From QFNR01 sp043842855 (GTDB lineage Bacteria > Pseudomonadota > Gammaproteobacteria > Burkholderiales > Neisseriaceae): a stretch of 64,000 nucleotides of DNA. The notes under the pieces were generated by a model, which was given only the letters and a program-made list of their open reading frames with translations, was not told the origin of the DNA and searched no databases. A program made the position numbers and the translations under genes. Each line of letters starts with the position of its first letter. Position 1 is the first letter of the stretch. The DNA lies in the NCBI GenBank assembly GCA_043842855.1, contig JBBPJF010000001.1:62001-126000 (forward strand). The letters run 5' to 3'. Below are positions 44,797-54,272 of this stretch, piece after piece.

Positions 44797-47548
44797 AATG
44801 TGCAGCTTCCCAACTACTCCCCTGGCCTAATTCAACTACTAATGGCACCTGTAAACTAGCTACTTCTGTCATTAGAGCAGGAATAAGACGCTGGATTAAT
44901 TCTACCTCAGCCAAAGGTACCTCAAATACCAATTCATCATGTACTTGCATAATCATTCGTGTATCTAAGTCCTCTCTATCTAAGTAATTTTGTATCCTTA
45001 TCATGGCTAACTTAATTAGATCAGACGCCGTCCCCTGCATAGGCGCATTGATAGCTGCTCTCTCGGCTGCAGTCCTTTGCCGCCCACGTGCATTAATTTG
45101 ATCTAGATACAATTTTCGTCCCCAAATAGTTTCTACATAGCCTTTATCATGAGCACTTAATTTAGTCTCCTCCATGTAACGGAATACGCCTGGATATTGA
45201 GAAAAATATCTTTCAATAAATAACTTAGCTTCTGCTTGCTCAATTTTCAATGCTCTGGATAATCCATACGGCCCCATACCATAAATCAGACCAAAATTAA
45301 TGGTTTTAGCGTAACGTCTTTGCTTTGCTGTAACTTCATTTAAAGAGATATGAAAAATGTCAGCAGCTGTACTTTGATGAATATCCTCATTATTTTTAAA
45401 CGCATTAATTAATCGCTCATCTCCCGAAAGATGAGCCATAATACGCAACTCAATTTGAGAATAATCTGCTGAGACCAGTGTATAGCCAACTTCAGCAATG
45501 AATGCTTCTCGGATCTTCCTTCCCTCCGCTGTACGAATGGGGATGTTTTGTAGGTTAGGATTGTTACTCGCTAGTCGCCCAGTATTTGCCACTGCCTGTG
45601 CATAGGTAGTATGAACACGACCGTCTTTATCCACTAGGAATGGTAACTTATCTGTATAAGTATTCTTTAATTTGCTGAGGGATCGATGTTCCAATATCAA
45701 CCTTGGTACCTCATAGTACTCGGCTAATTCTGCCAGCACTTCTTCACTGGTAGAAAAGTCTCCTGAAGGTGTTTTTTTAATGTTTTCCGTAGGTATTTTG
45801 AGTTGTTCAAACAAAATAGTTTGTAGCTGCTTAGGTGAATTGAGATTAAAATTCTGGCCTACTCGGGCGTACACTTCTTCCTGTAGTTCTATGATCCTTC
45901 TGCCCAATGCCTGGCTTTGTGCGCATAATTTCTCTCGATCTAATAAAACCCCTACCCTCTCCATACGACCCAAAATTTCTAACAAGGGTACTTCTAAGTC
46001 TTGGTATAAATTCTTTTGTGCTGGAGTCATTAGAGAAACTAAGCGTCTTTCTATTCTCAAGCTAAGATCAGCATCTTGCCCAGCATAGATAGTGGCTTGA
46101 TCCACTGCTACATCAGCAAAACTAATCTGTTTACTTCCCTTACCACATAATTCTTCATAACGAATAGTTTCTATCCCTAAATGACGCTTAGCCAACTCAT
46201 CTAGGCCATGGCCTAAATGGCTCTCGACCATATAAGAAGCCAGTAAACTATCCCCGACAATCCCTCTTAGGTGAATACCATGGTTATAAAGTACCTGTTG
46301 GTCATATTTCAGATTTTGTCCTACCTTCTGCCATTGTTTACTCTCTAAGTAGGGTTTGAATTCAGTTAATAGCCAATCTCCTCCCAATTCACATTTAACT
46401 AGTACAGGGTTGTGTCCAATGGGAAGATAAAAAGCCTCTCCTGGCTGAAAGGCCAAACTTATACCAACTAATCGAGCCTGCAAGGCATTCAAAGAGGTTG
46501 TTTCTGTATCCAAACTAAAAAAATATTCTTGATCAAGTCTTGCTTTCAACTGTTTCCACTTAGCTTTAGTATCCACAGTAATGTATTGATCTTTCCCCTT
46601 TATTCTCTCTTTAAACTTCTTCTTTAATGTATCACTATCGCTTTCTACCTCAGGTAACTGCCCTAATTGGATTTCCGCTTCTTTAGTCCATCGCGTAAAG
46701 CCAAATCTTCTCAAATAGGGCAGCAGCGCATGCCAATCTACTTCTTTTTTTGCTAGATTCGTCAAGCCCCCCTCCAAACTAGAAGATAAATCGACCTCTT
46801 TTTCCACTTGAATAAGTTTACGCGCGGTATCTAACCATGGAAGAGCCTCTTGTAAATGCCTCCTTGCACTGGGTGTTAATTCTTGCATATGCTGGAGCAG
46901 GTTATCTACTGTGCCGTATGCTTGTAACCACTTTGCAGCAGTTTTAGGTCCACATTTAGTTACTCCCCTAATATTGTCAGAAGCATCTCCCACAAGCATC
47001 AGATAATCTACCATTTGCTGGGGATTTACCCCAAACTTATGTTTAACCCCTTCTATATCCAGGATTTCATCAGTCATGGTATTCACTACCATCGTGTGCT
47101 CATCTACCAGCTGCGCTAGATCCTTATCTCCGCTAGAAATCATTACCTTCATACCTGTTTGAATAGCTTGATAATGGAGCGTAGCAATTACATCATCTGC
47201 TTCTACACCTTCTACTACCAGTACGTTCCACCCCATTAAATCTACTAACTTCTTAATCCAAACTATTTGCGGCCTTAGTTCTTCAGGAAGTGCCCTTCTG
47301 GTCGCTTTATACTCTGGATAAAGCTGATGACGAAAGTTTTTACCTTTTGCATCACAAACAAAAGAACAATAGTCAAACTTATAGTCCTTCTCAATTTTTC
47401 TAAGCATATTCAAAACACCGTACAGAGCATTGGTTGGTTCTCCCTGTGTATTAGTTAATTTTTGTATTGCATAAAATGCACGATAAATATAAGAAGAACC
47501 ATCTATTAATAACAAAGTTTTGCCCGTAAATTCCCTCAATGCTTTCAA
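44795..47548 (-). CDS. polA: DNA polymerase I
   Basis: A replication and repair polymerase of 917 aa (E. coli 928). The N-terminal 5'-3' exonuclease (residues about 1-295) shows LLIDGSSYIYRAFYA and EADDVIATLHYQA. The 3'-5' proofreading domain (about 330-515) keeps its acidic motifs: DTETTSLNA, NLKYDQQVL and YAGQDADLSL. The polymerase domain has VSADYSQIELRIMAHLSGDE (motif A), RRYAKTINFGLIYGMGPYGLS (motif B, split) and MQVHDELVFEVP (motif C). The start is a TTG at 47548, with AGGAGG 4 nt upstream and no nearby ATG. All three activities look intact. Confidence 0.97.
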   Translation of the reverse strand: MKALREFTGKTLLLIDGSSYIYRAFYAIQKLTNTQGEPTNALYGVLNMLRKIEKDYKFDYCSFVCDAKGKNFRHQLYPEYKATRRALPEELRPQIVWIKKLVDLMGWNVLVVEGVEADDVIATLHYQAIQTGMKVMISSGDKDLAQLVDEHTMVVNTMTDEILDIEGVKHKFGVNPQQMVDYLMLVGDASDNIRGVTKCGPKTAAKWLQAYGTVDNLLQHMQELTPSARRHLQEALPWLDTARKLIQVEKEVDLSSSLEGGLTNLAKKEVDWHALLPYLRRFGFTRWTKEAEIQLGQLPEVESDSDTLKKKFKERIKGKDQYITVDTKAKWKQLKARLDQEYFFSLDTETTSLNALQARLVGISLAFQPGEAFYLPIGHNPVLVKCELGGDWLLTEFKPYLESKQWQKVGQNLKYDQQVLYNHGIHLRGIVGDSLLASYMVESHLGHGLDELAKRHLGIETIRYEELCGKGSKQISFADVAVDQATIYAGQDADLSLRIERRLVSLMTPAQKNLYQDLEVPLLEILGRMERVGVLLDREKLCAQSQALGRRIIELQEEVYARVGQNFNLNSPKQLQTILFEQLKIPTENIKKTPSGDFSTSEEVLAELAEYYEVPRLILEHRSLSKLKNTYTDKLPFLVDKDGRVHTTYAQAVANTGRLASNNPNLQNIPIRTAEGRKIREAFIAEVGYTLVSADYSQIELRIMAHLSGDERLINAFKNNEDIHQSTAADIFHISLNEVTAKQRRYAKTINFGLIYGMGPYGLSRALKIEQAEAKLFIERYFSQYPGVFRYMEETKLSAHDKGYVETIWGRKLYLDQINARGRQRTAAERAAINAPMQGTASDLIKLAMIRIQNYLDREDLDTRMIMQVHDELVFEVPLAEVELIQRLIPALMTEVASLQVPLVVELGQGSSWEAAH

Positions 47549-47640
47549 CTTTCCTCCTAGATTTTCACCAATGTTTCCGCGGATCTATGGTAACTTATAA
47601 TGTGCTATGATGTCAGCCGATTGTTGAGCAGAGGATCCCA

Positions 47641-48480
47641 ATGAATTTCACAGGTACTTCTAGTTATATTGCTACAGCCGAATTGCAAATGGCAGTAAAT
47701 GCTGCTGTTTTACTGCAAAGACCACTCCTTATTAAGGGCGAACCTGGCACCGGTAAAACTCTGCTCGCTGAAGAAATCGCTAAAGCCTTTAATACCACTT
47801 TGCTGCAATGGCACATCAAAAGTACTACTAAGGCACAGCAAGGGCTTTACGAATACGATGCTGTCTCCCGTTTACGAGATTCTCAATTGGGCATAGGAGA
47901 AGTTTCCAATATTAAAAATTACATTGTCAAAGGTAAAATCTGGCAAGCTTTTGAGGCAGAGCAACCTGTTGTTCTACTCATTGATGAAATTGATAAGGCG
48001 GATATTGAATTTCCTAACGATCTTTTAGTAGAATTGGACCGAATGACTTTTTTCTGCTATGAAACACAAGAGACGATAGTTGCTCGTCATAGACCAATCA
48101 TTGTTATCACCAGTAACAATGAAAAGGAACTTCCTGATGCTTTCTTAAGGCGCTGCTTTTTCCACTATATAGCCTTTCCAGATAAAGCTACCATGCAGCG
48201 TATCGTTGAGGTACATTATCCGCAACTCCAGGCTAAGCTAATCCAAGAAGCTTTGAACTATTTCTATGACATACGTACCTTGGATGAATTGAAGAAAAAG
48301 CCTTCCACTTCCGAGCTTCTAGACTGGCTAAGGTTATTAGCTGCAGATGATTTCGAGCCTATGGATCTGCTGCGGATACGTCAAAGCCATGATTTTCCTC
48401 CTCATGCAGGTGCTTTGCTTAAAAATGAACAAGATTTTCAATTTTTGGAACAACTCTCTCGCCTAGCGAAAGATTACTAA
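47641..48480 (+). CDS. MoxR-type AAA+ ATPase
   Basis: A 279-aa AAA+ ATPase of the MoxR group. Walker A is IKGEPGTGKTLLAEE (near residue 32), Walker B is VVLLIDEIDKADIEFPNDLL (near 110), sensor 1 is IVITSNNEKELPDAFLRRC (near 158, with the Arg finger pair) and a helical lid follows. MoxR ATPases are usually chaperones that act with a von Willebrand factor A protein encoded next door, often to insert metal cofactors. No VWA gene is present here: purN begins 2 bp after the stop. The target is unknown. The ribosome site is GAGGA with ATG at 47641. The gene is divergent from polA by 92 bp. Confidence 0.9.
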   Translation: MNFTGTSSYIATAELQMAVNAAVLLQRPLLIKGEPGTGKTLLAEEIAKAFNTTLLQWHIKSTTKAQQGLYEYDAVSRLRDSQLGIGEVSNIKNYIVKGKIWQAFEAEQPVVLLIDEIDKADIEFPNDLLVELDRMTFFCYETQETIVARHRPIIVITSNNEKELPDAFLRRCFFHYIAFPDKATMQRIVEVHYPQLQAKLIQEALNYFYDIRTLDELKKKPSTSELLDWLRLLAADDFEPMDLLRIRQSHDFPPHAGALLKNEQDFQFLEQLSRLAKDY

Positions 48481-48482
48481 GC

Positions 48483-49118
48483 ATGCTAAAAAAAATAGTT
48501 ATCCTAATTTCTGGTACCGGAAGTAACCTACAGGCTATTGTCAGAGCTCAGATTCCCAACACCTTAATCGCTGCAGTGATCAGTGATAGAGCGGAAGCTG
48601 GCGGCTTAAAATGGGCCCAGTCTCAGGGGCTAAATACCTTTTGTCTGCCACCTAGCGATTTCCCGTCTCGCGAAGCCTATGATATTGCCCTACAGCGCTT
48701 GATTGAACCTCTACAGCCCAATCTGATTGTTTTAGCAGGTTTTATGCGCATACTAGGAGAGGCTTTCTGCAATTATTACCAAGGCAGAATTATGAACATA
48801 CATCCCTCCTTGCTGCCTGCCTTCCCAGGATTACATACTCACCGTTCCGCTATAGAAGCCGGCTGTAAATTTACTGGCTGTACGGTCCATTTTGTCACTC
48901 CAACACTGGATTGCGGTCCAATCATCATCCAGGCAGTAGTTCCTGTTTTGTCAGATGATACTCCAGAAAGTTTACGTTGCCGCGTATTAACCCAAGAACA
49001 CCTCATTTATCCCATGGCAATCTCTGATTTTGTTTCTGATCATCTGACCATTAGAGGTAATCTGGTGATTAATCATCGCATATCTTTTAAACAAGTGCCT
49101 GCACTGATTCATTTTTAG
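48483..49118 (+). CDS. purN: Phosphoribosylglycinamide formyltransferase PurN
   Basis: PurN transfers a formyl group from 10-formyltetrahydrofolate to GAR in purine synthesis. The 211-aa length is typical. The phosphate-binding N-terminus is ILISGTGSNLQAI (near residue 7). The folate and catalytic region is AGFMRILGEAFC with NIHPSLLPAFPGLHTH (catalytic Asn and His near 105-107), and the catalytic Asp is in TLDCGPIIIQ (near 143). It is 2 bp after the MoxR ATPase and 35 bp before the DUF3108 gene, in one likely transcript. Confidence 0.95.
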   Translation: MLKKIVILISGTGSNLQAIVRAQIPNTLIAAVISDRAEAGGLKWAQSQGLNTFCLPPSDFPSREAYDIALQRLIEPLQPNLIVLAGFMRILGEAFCNYYQGRIMNIHPSLLPAFPGLHTHRSAIEAGCKFTGCTVHFVTPTLDCGPIIIQAVVPVLSDDTPESLRCRVLTQEHLIYPMAISDFVSDHLTIRGNLVINHRISFKQVPALIHF

Positions 49119-49153
49119 ACTTCTTTAGACTTCTTAGCAAAGGCCCTTTAGCT

Positions 49154-49873
49154 ATGCAGGTATTTCCTATATTAAGAGCGGACTACTCAAGGTTACGTTA
49201 TCTTTTGCCACTGCCCATGCTACTGGTATCAGACTTAGCTTGGAGTGCACCAAACTCACTCCCCCAACAGATAGAAATTGAATTCTCAGGCCTTGCTTCT
49301 GCCTCTATGCATTTCCAACGTAATAATGACCGATACCTTATTAAAGCTGATTTTTATTTACCTGGGAACCATTTACATTATCAGTCCACTGGTTATTTGC
49401 GAAATAACCAGCTCAATACGTTGCAATTTACTGAAGTACGTAATGGAAAAGTTACTTCTAATGCTTCTTTCTCTCTTCCCACACAAACTGTTATTTATGG
49501 TAAAGCAAATGAAACAAAACGGCTTAAATTATTGGGTCAAAGCTACGATTTTTTATCTTTGCCTTGGCAGATTAGCCTCAATCCACAAATTAAGCTGTCT
49601 TCTTTTCAAATTACCAACGGAAAAGAGGTTTACTTAATTAAATCTAATGATATCCCAGTAAAAAAACTTCGTACTACCCGAACCATCAATACTTCACAGG
49701 GTACCTCTTTAGTAAATATCTATGAAATCAAATCCTTGCCTAATAGTCCTGTATTATTTGGTTACTCGAGCCGCTATCAGAACTTACCTGTCTATATCCA
49801 GCTGAGAAACAAATTCTTAAAGCTAGAATTGAAGGCTACTAGTATCGTGGTAGATTCAAAAAAAATACTCTAA
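49154..49873 (+). CDS. Exported DUF3108-type protein
   Basis: A 239-aa protein with an N-terminal signal sequence (hydrophobic residues about 17-29, cleavage near AWSA). The mature part is beta-rich: repeated short strands such as IEIEFSGLASASMHFQRNNDRYLIKADFYL (split) and VYIQLRNKFLKLELKAT at the C-terminus. This pattern and the position directly after purN match the DUF3108 family found next to purN in betaproteobacteria. The role is unknown; an outer-membrane or periplasmic location is inferred. A tandem 10-bp repeat (TTAGACTTCT twice) lies just upstream at the purN stop. Confidence 0.75.
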   Translation: MQVFPILRADYSRLRYLLPLPMLLVSDLAWSAPNSLPQQIEIEFSGLASASMHFQRNNDRYLIKADFYLPGNHLHYQSTGYLRNNQLNTLQFTEVRNGKVTSNASFSLPTQTVIYGKANETKRLKLLGQSYDFLSLPWQISLNPQIKLSSFQITNGKEVYLIKSNDIPVKKLRTTRTINTSQGTSLVNIYEIKSLPNSPVLFGYSSRYQNLPVYIQLRNKFLKLELKATSIVVDSKKIL

Positions 49874-50620
49874 CGACTAGCGAGTTACTCAAAAAATCTC
49901 TTTTACTTGTTCTAAGTGGAACCTCTACAGGCAACTTGATCTATAGAGAATCTATTTTACTGTGGGAAACTGGAGTTAATCTCCACAGCTCTTTTTTCAT
50001 CGCTAGTTTCCTTGGACTTGCCTGCCCTACCAGTTGAAGAAATAAAAGACTTATGGCGTCGGTTAGAATGAGGGAGAAGTTCCTCTAGCCAAAATCTGCA
50101 ATCCATAATCAGCCTTCTAAAATTAATAAACAACGTACTTTTTTTACACTCTATAGTCTCTATTATCGCGACCTTTATCAAAACTTTTTACAGCTGCGAT
50201 GTTTATACTTTCTTCCTTAACCACTCATAGAAACTCCACCTACTTTACTCGGAAATAGTGAATTAAACATCTGTAGACTGGATTTAAAGCTAAAAGTAGC
50301 TAATGAACTCGTTAATTTCTAATAGCCCACCCTATCAAGAAGGCTAAGCAATTCAGCTGCTTTAGAGAGTTGTAACTAAAAAAGCTTAACAGAGGAAAAA
50401 ACAGATTAGCTGCATGCATAAAAAAATATTCAGTGCTTTCACAAAATTTCAGCCTAACTTCCTATCCCAGTGGTCAGAAATCTGATTACAGCCGAGCTAT
50501 TCAAGTTTTCAAAATTCGGTCACCTACAAACCCTGCTTGCATACCACCTTAAGGAGCAAACCCTCTGAAAGCACTGAACCAACCCACCTTTCTGCAAACC
50601 TGTGGTTTAAATCGAGCTAA
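49874..50620. other. Long convergent spacer after the DUF3108 gene, no gene found
   Basis: About 750 bp. The only sizeable frame (49957-50181, minus, 74 codons) has no recognisable family or ribosome site. Neither a strong terminator for the flanking convergent genes nor an RNA gene was recognised. Confidence 0.5.
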
Positions 50621-51796
50621 TCACTCCAGCATAGACATGGCATCTTCCAAATCCTGTTTAAGATCTTCTACATACTCAAGCCCAGCAGAAAGTCGAATTA
50701 AATTCTCCGTAATACCTGAAGCTAATTTTGTTTCGGATGCAACCCGCGCATGGGTCGTCGTGAAGGGATGTGTGATAATAGATCGTACATCTCCTAAGTT
50801 ACCCGTAGTAGAAAAGACTCTCAACCTATCAATTAGCTTCCATGCTTCTGCTTTACCTCCCCGTACGCAGAAACTTAAAAGCGTCCCACCAGCAGCTTGC
50901 TGTTTTTTAATCAGTTCATATTGCGGATGAGAAGCCAAACCTGGATAAAACACAGAATCTACCTTGGGGTGTTGTGCCAACCATTCTGCTAATACCATAG
51001 CTGTCTTACACTGTTTTTCGACCCGAACAAACAGAGTTTCAAGACCTGAAAGTAAGATCCAAGCATTAAAAGGTGAAAGCACTTGTCCAGTTATTCGTAC
51101 GCGTAAGCGAACTTTCTCTATAAGTTTTTGTGACCCGAGCACTACGCCTCCAAATACCCGCCCTTGTCCATCAATAAGTTTAGTAGCTGAGTGGATGGAA
51201 AAATCGGCACCTAGCTGCAACGGTTGCTGAAGCACAGGCGTACATACTGTATTATCTACTGCGACAAGGATACCCTTTCTGTGTGCAATGACACTCAGCT
51301 CTTTAAGCGCAACTACTTCCCATAGGGGATTAGAAGGAGTTTCTAAGAAAAATAACTTAGTATTAGGACGAATGGCATCTTCCCAGGCATTAAGATCTTT
51401 CAGGATTACATAAGTAATCTCAATGCCCAGATCTTTAAGTAAGTTAATCAAGCCTACCGTGGTACCAAAAACACTCTGACTGACTACTATGTGGTCCCCT
51501 GCTTTTAAAAAAGCTAACAAAGTTGCCTGGATTGCTGCCATGCCAGTAGCAGTCGCTTGACCAGCTTCTGCTCCTTCTAATAAAACCAACCTTTGCGTAA
51601 AAGCATGTACGGTTGGATTATTAGTACGGCCATAAGTGTAGCCCTGTTGTTGCCCTAAAAAAAGCGCTTCTGCTGTGCTCGAATCAGGGTAAGTAAAGCT
51701 ACTTGTCAAAAAGAGAGCCTGGTTATGTTCATTATAAGAAGTTTGTTCTTTAAAGCCCCTGATGGCTAGTGTTTGCGGGTGAAGCTTTGCTTTCAT
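50621..51796 (-). CDS. metZ: O-succinylhomoserine sulfhydrylase (MetZ-type)
   Basis: A PLP enzyme that converts O-succinylhomoserine plus sulfide directly to homocysteine in methionine synthesis. The 391-aa length fits the Cys/Met-metabolism family. GYTYGRTNNPT near 52, the PLP phosphate loop ATGMAAIQATL near 83, the Asp in AVDNTVCTP (near 181) and the Schiff-base Lys206 in IHSATKLIDGQGR are all present. MetZ, MetB and MetC are close relatives. NPT-HAFTQRL and GGVVLGS favour the MetZ group, without certainty. The start ATG 51796 has a GGGA ribosome site. The upstream leader contains a weak ATAAGC/GCTTAT pairing but no clear SAM riboswitch. Confidence 0.88.
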   Translation of the reverse strand: MKAKLHPQTLAIRGFKEQTSYNEHNQALFLTSSFTYPDSSTAEALFLGQQQGYTYGRTNNPTVHAFTQRLVLLEGAEAGQATATGMAAIQATLLAFLKAGDHIVVSQSVFGTTVGLINLLKDLGIEITYVILKDLNAWEDAIRPNTKLFFLETPSNPLWEVVALKELSVIAHRKGILVAVDNTVCTPVLQQPLQLGADFSIHSATKLIDGQGRVFGGVVLGSQKLIEKVRLRVRITGQVLSPFNAWILLSGLETLFVRVEKQCKTAMVLAEWLAQHPKVDSVFYPGLASHPQYELIKKQQAAGGTLLSFCVRGGKAEAWKLIDRLRVFSTTGNLGDVRSIITHPFTTTHARVASETKLASGITENLIRLSAGLEYVEDLKQDLEDAMSMLE

Positions 51797-51909
51797 CTTT
51801 TAATTCCCTATTTATTTCACATCTAATAATGCTTAATAAGCCTTTTAATATGCGCTCAGCTTATCAAAGAACCTCGAGGGAGAAACTTACACAGATGTCA
51901 ACCAAGCTT

Positions 51910-52422
51910 TTACCGCCTTAGCTTAAATTTTTTTACCATCATTTTCCTAACGGCATCAGGAACATATTTCTTTAGTACCTCTTCCCAGTTCTCAAAACCC
52001 ACTAACCCTTTGACCAATGTGGAAGAAACTTCAGAATATTCTCTAGGTGGAAACAAAAACCACGTACCAATATCCGGATACATATCTGAATTGATATAAC
52101 GCATACTACGCTCATACTCATAATCTGCTACTGAGCGTATCCCTCTAATGATATACTGCGCACCTATCTGATGGGCATACTCTACTAAATAAATGTTTTT
52201 GAAAGAACTAATATTCACCTGACTAGAGTGACCCACTATACTTTGTAGCATCGATAAACGCTCCTCTACCGAATAAGTATAGTGTTTATCTGGGTTAAGC
52301 CCAAGGGCTATAACCACCTCATCAAATAATTTCTTCGCCTCTTCAATAATCCACAAATGCCCATAGGTAGGAGGATCGAAACTACCAGCATAAATAGCCC
52401 GCTTAGCTTCAGTTCGCATCAT
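51910..52422 (-). CDS. coaD: Phosphopantetheine adenylyltransferase
   Basis: CoaD adenylates 4'-phosphopantetheine, the penultimate step in coenzyme A synthesis. At 170 aa it carries the nucleotidyltransferase signature IYAGSFDPPTYGHLWIIEEA (T-x-G-H type), the YIIRGIRSVADYEYE segment (near 90-104) and the C-terminal SSTLVKGL (near 132). Two adjacent ATG codons (52422 and 52419) can serve as start. It lies 6 bp after the FabH-like gene and is probably cotranscribed with it, linking CoA supply with acyl condensation. Confidence 0.95.
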   Translation of the reverse strand: MMRTEAKRAIYAGSFDPPTYGHLWIIEEAKKLFDEVVIALGLNPDKHYTYSVEERLSMLQSIVGHSSQVNISSFKNIYLVEYAHQIGAQYIIRGIRSVADYEYERSMRYINSDMYPDIGTWFLFPPREYSEVSSTLVKGLVGFENWEEVLKKYVPDAVRKMMVKKFKLRR

Positions 52423-52428
52423 CTGCCA

Positions 52429-53559
52429 CTAACGCTTTTCCAAAACCACCGAACCAATAGAATACCCTGCTCCAAAACTAGAAAGCACACCTAGATCTCC
52501 CGACTCTAGCCCATCAGAATAGCGGTGCAGGGCAATAATGCAACCTGCTGAACTAGTATTGGCGAATTCTTTCAGAATATTAGGAGCTTCCGCTTCAAGG
52601 GCCGGTCGACCCAAAATTTTCTTAGTAATCAACTGATTCATCGATAAGTTCGCCTGATGCAACCAGAAACGTTTAATTTGTTGTGGCTTAATACCAAGCG
52701 TTGCTAGTTGTGCTGAGATATGACTAGCTACTTCGGGACATACTTCCTTAAATACTTTACGCCCCTTTTGGATAAACAACTTATCGGCTGTATCACGTTT
52801 TTCAGCATCTGCTCGGTTAAGAAAACCGAAATTATTACGTATCGCACTAGAAAAAATGGTACGCAATGAAGAATCAATTACCCTAAAACCTTGGCAAGCG
52901 CTGTTAACTAAATCTTCTCGTTGCAAAATAAAAGCAGTAGCTACATCACCAAAAATAAAGTGACTATCCCGATCACGAAAATTTAAGTGGCCTGAACATA
53001 TCTCAACATTTACCACCAAAGCAGCACGAACCTTCCCGCTTTGAATGGCGGCGCAGGCATTGTATAACCCAAAAGTCGCACTGGAACAAGCAACATTCAT
53101 GTCATAAGCAAACCCTTTGATATTCAAAGCATCTTGGATCTCGATCGCCACCGCGGGATAGGGCCTTTGCATATTAGAACAAGCTAAAATTACTAGATCA
53201 ACGTCATCTGCCCTCAAACCGGCTCGCTCTAAAGCTTGCTTCGCAGCCTCTACTCCTTTTTCTGCTTGAAAAGACAATTGTTCGTTAGGTCTCTCCGGAA
53301 TGTAGGGAGTCATTCTTTGAGGGTCTAAAATACCCTCAGCTGAAAAAAAATAGCGATTCTCTATACCCGAAGCTTTCACAATAAATTCGCTACTGGATTC
53401 TTTGAGGGCTGCCACCTCTCCTAGCTCAATTTGTGTGCTATGTGTCTGATTAAAATTTTTAACATATTGATTGAAGCTTTCGACTAACTTCTCGTTACTA
53501 ACTGCATGCGAAGGCACGCACAATCCTGTGGAAACTAGTACCACTGAGGTTGATTCCAT
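52429..53559 (-). CDS. FabH-like beta-ketoacyl-ACP synthase III
   Basis: A 376-aa thiolase-fold condensing enzyme of the KAS III type. The Cys-His-Asn triad is Cys158 (NVACSSATFG), His301 (WLHQANLSMN) and Asn334 (EFANTSSAG). It is about 55 residues longer than FabH (317 aa). An extra N-terminal region (FNQTHSTQIELGEVAALKESS) marks the subgroup that includes P. aeruginosa PA3286, reported to use medium-chain acyl-CoA from beta-oxidation to prime fatty acid synthesis. Assignment to that subgroup is from memory. A GGAGAG ribosome site precedes ATG 53559. Cotranscription with coaD is likely. The housekeeping fabH is not in this window. Confidence 0.88.
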   Translation of the reverse strand: MESTSVVLVSTGLCVPSHAVSNEKLVESFNQYVKNFNQTHSTQIELGEVAALKESSSEFIVKASGIENRYFFSAEGILDPQRMTPYIPERPNEQLSFQAEKGVEAAKQALERAGLRADDVDLVILACSNMQRPYPAVAIEIQDALNIKGFAYDMNVACSSATFGLYNACAAIQSGKVRAALVVNVEICSGHLNFRDRDSHFIFGDVATAFILQREDLVNSACQGFRVIDSSLRTIFSSAIRNNFGFLNRADAEKRDTADKLFIQKGRKVFKEVCPEVASHISAQLATLGIKPQQIKRFWLHQANLSMNQLITKKILGRPALEAEAPNILKEFANTSSAGCIIALHRYSDGLESGDLGVLSSFGAGYSIGSVVLEKR

Positions 53560-53694
53560 AAATAAATCTCTCCGTGATCAACAACGTGCTGACGAGCGTT
53601 GATTATAACCTAACCTTTGAGCGGGGCAGCCCAAAGGCCTGGTACCCACAAAAAAAACTAGCCTCCCAATCATATCATGCTAGAATCCATTTGC

Positions 53695-54044
53695 AAGTAG
53701 ATCAGACAGTCGCTACAGGTTACTCTGTAGAGGAAAGTCCGGGCTCCATAGAGCGCAATGCCAGTTAACGGCTGGGCATCGTAAGGTGACGGAAAGTGGA
53801 ACAGAAAGCTAAACCGCCGATGGTTCTCCTACTGGTGAACACAGGTAAGGGTGAAAAGGTGTGGTAAGAGCACACCGCATGCTTGGTAACAGGTTATGGC
53901 TGGCTAAACCCCATTGGGAGCAAGATCAAATAGAACATAATAATGTGGCTCGCATTGTGTTCGGGTAGATTGCTTGAGTTTACTGGTGACGGTAAACCTA
54001 GATGAATGACTGTCCGCGACAGAACCCGGCTTATCGATCTACTT
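53695..54044 (+). ncRNA. rnpB: RNase P RNA (type A)
   Basis: The catalytic RNA that trims tRNA 5' ends. Conserved core elements are clear: GAGGAAAGTCCGGGC near 53731 (P3/P4 region) and its partner ACAGAACCCGGCTTA near 54020, which form helix P4. GGTAAGGGTG-like and GGTAAGAGCACACCGC stretches also occur (53847-53878). The ends AAGTAGATC and GATCTACTT (54036-54044) pair to form P1, fixing the borders at about 350 nt. A -10-like TAGAAT lies at 53681-53686. The gene is divergent from the FabH-like gene and 228 bp upstream of yajC. Confidence 0.95.
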
Positions 54045-54272
54045 GTTCCTGCTTCTTCGCGCCCCCGGGCTATTGTGTCTATCAAAGTTTTAGTTGCCCT
54101 ATTAATGGGCGAGAAGAGACAACGACCTAACTTTTATGCGGTGCTTGACAGGACTGAAAGGTTCAATGAACACTTCGCCATAAAACGGCCTGATTCACTC
54201 AGCTCAGTTCAATTAGCTGCGTAATTGGTTTATCATAGCTGATCTCCAAAAAAATTTTCAAAAGGAACTGTT

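Noticed and set aside
49957..50181. 74-codon frame on the minus strand in the spacer before metZ
   Set aside because: Basic, unstructured sequence with no ribosome site and no family. It could be a small gene but nothing supports it.
51797..51909. Possible SAM riboswitch in the metZ leader
   Set aside because: A weak ATAAGC/GCTTAT pairing exists, but the conserved cores of the SAM-I or SAM-II types are not present.
54093..54112. GCCC-TATTAAT-GGGC hairpin after rnpB as its terminator
   Set aside because: The stem is only 4 bp and is followed by GAGAAGAG, not a T-run.
54006..54224. 72-codon plus-strand frame before yajC
   Set aside because: Its first third overlaps the conserved 3' end of RNase P RNA, so it cannot be a normal gene. 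No resemblance to tgt or queA was seen.
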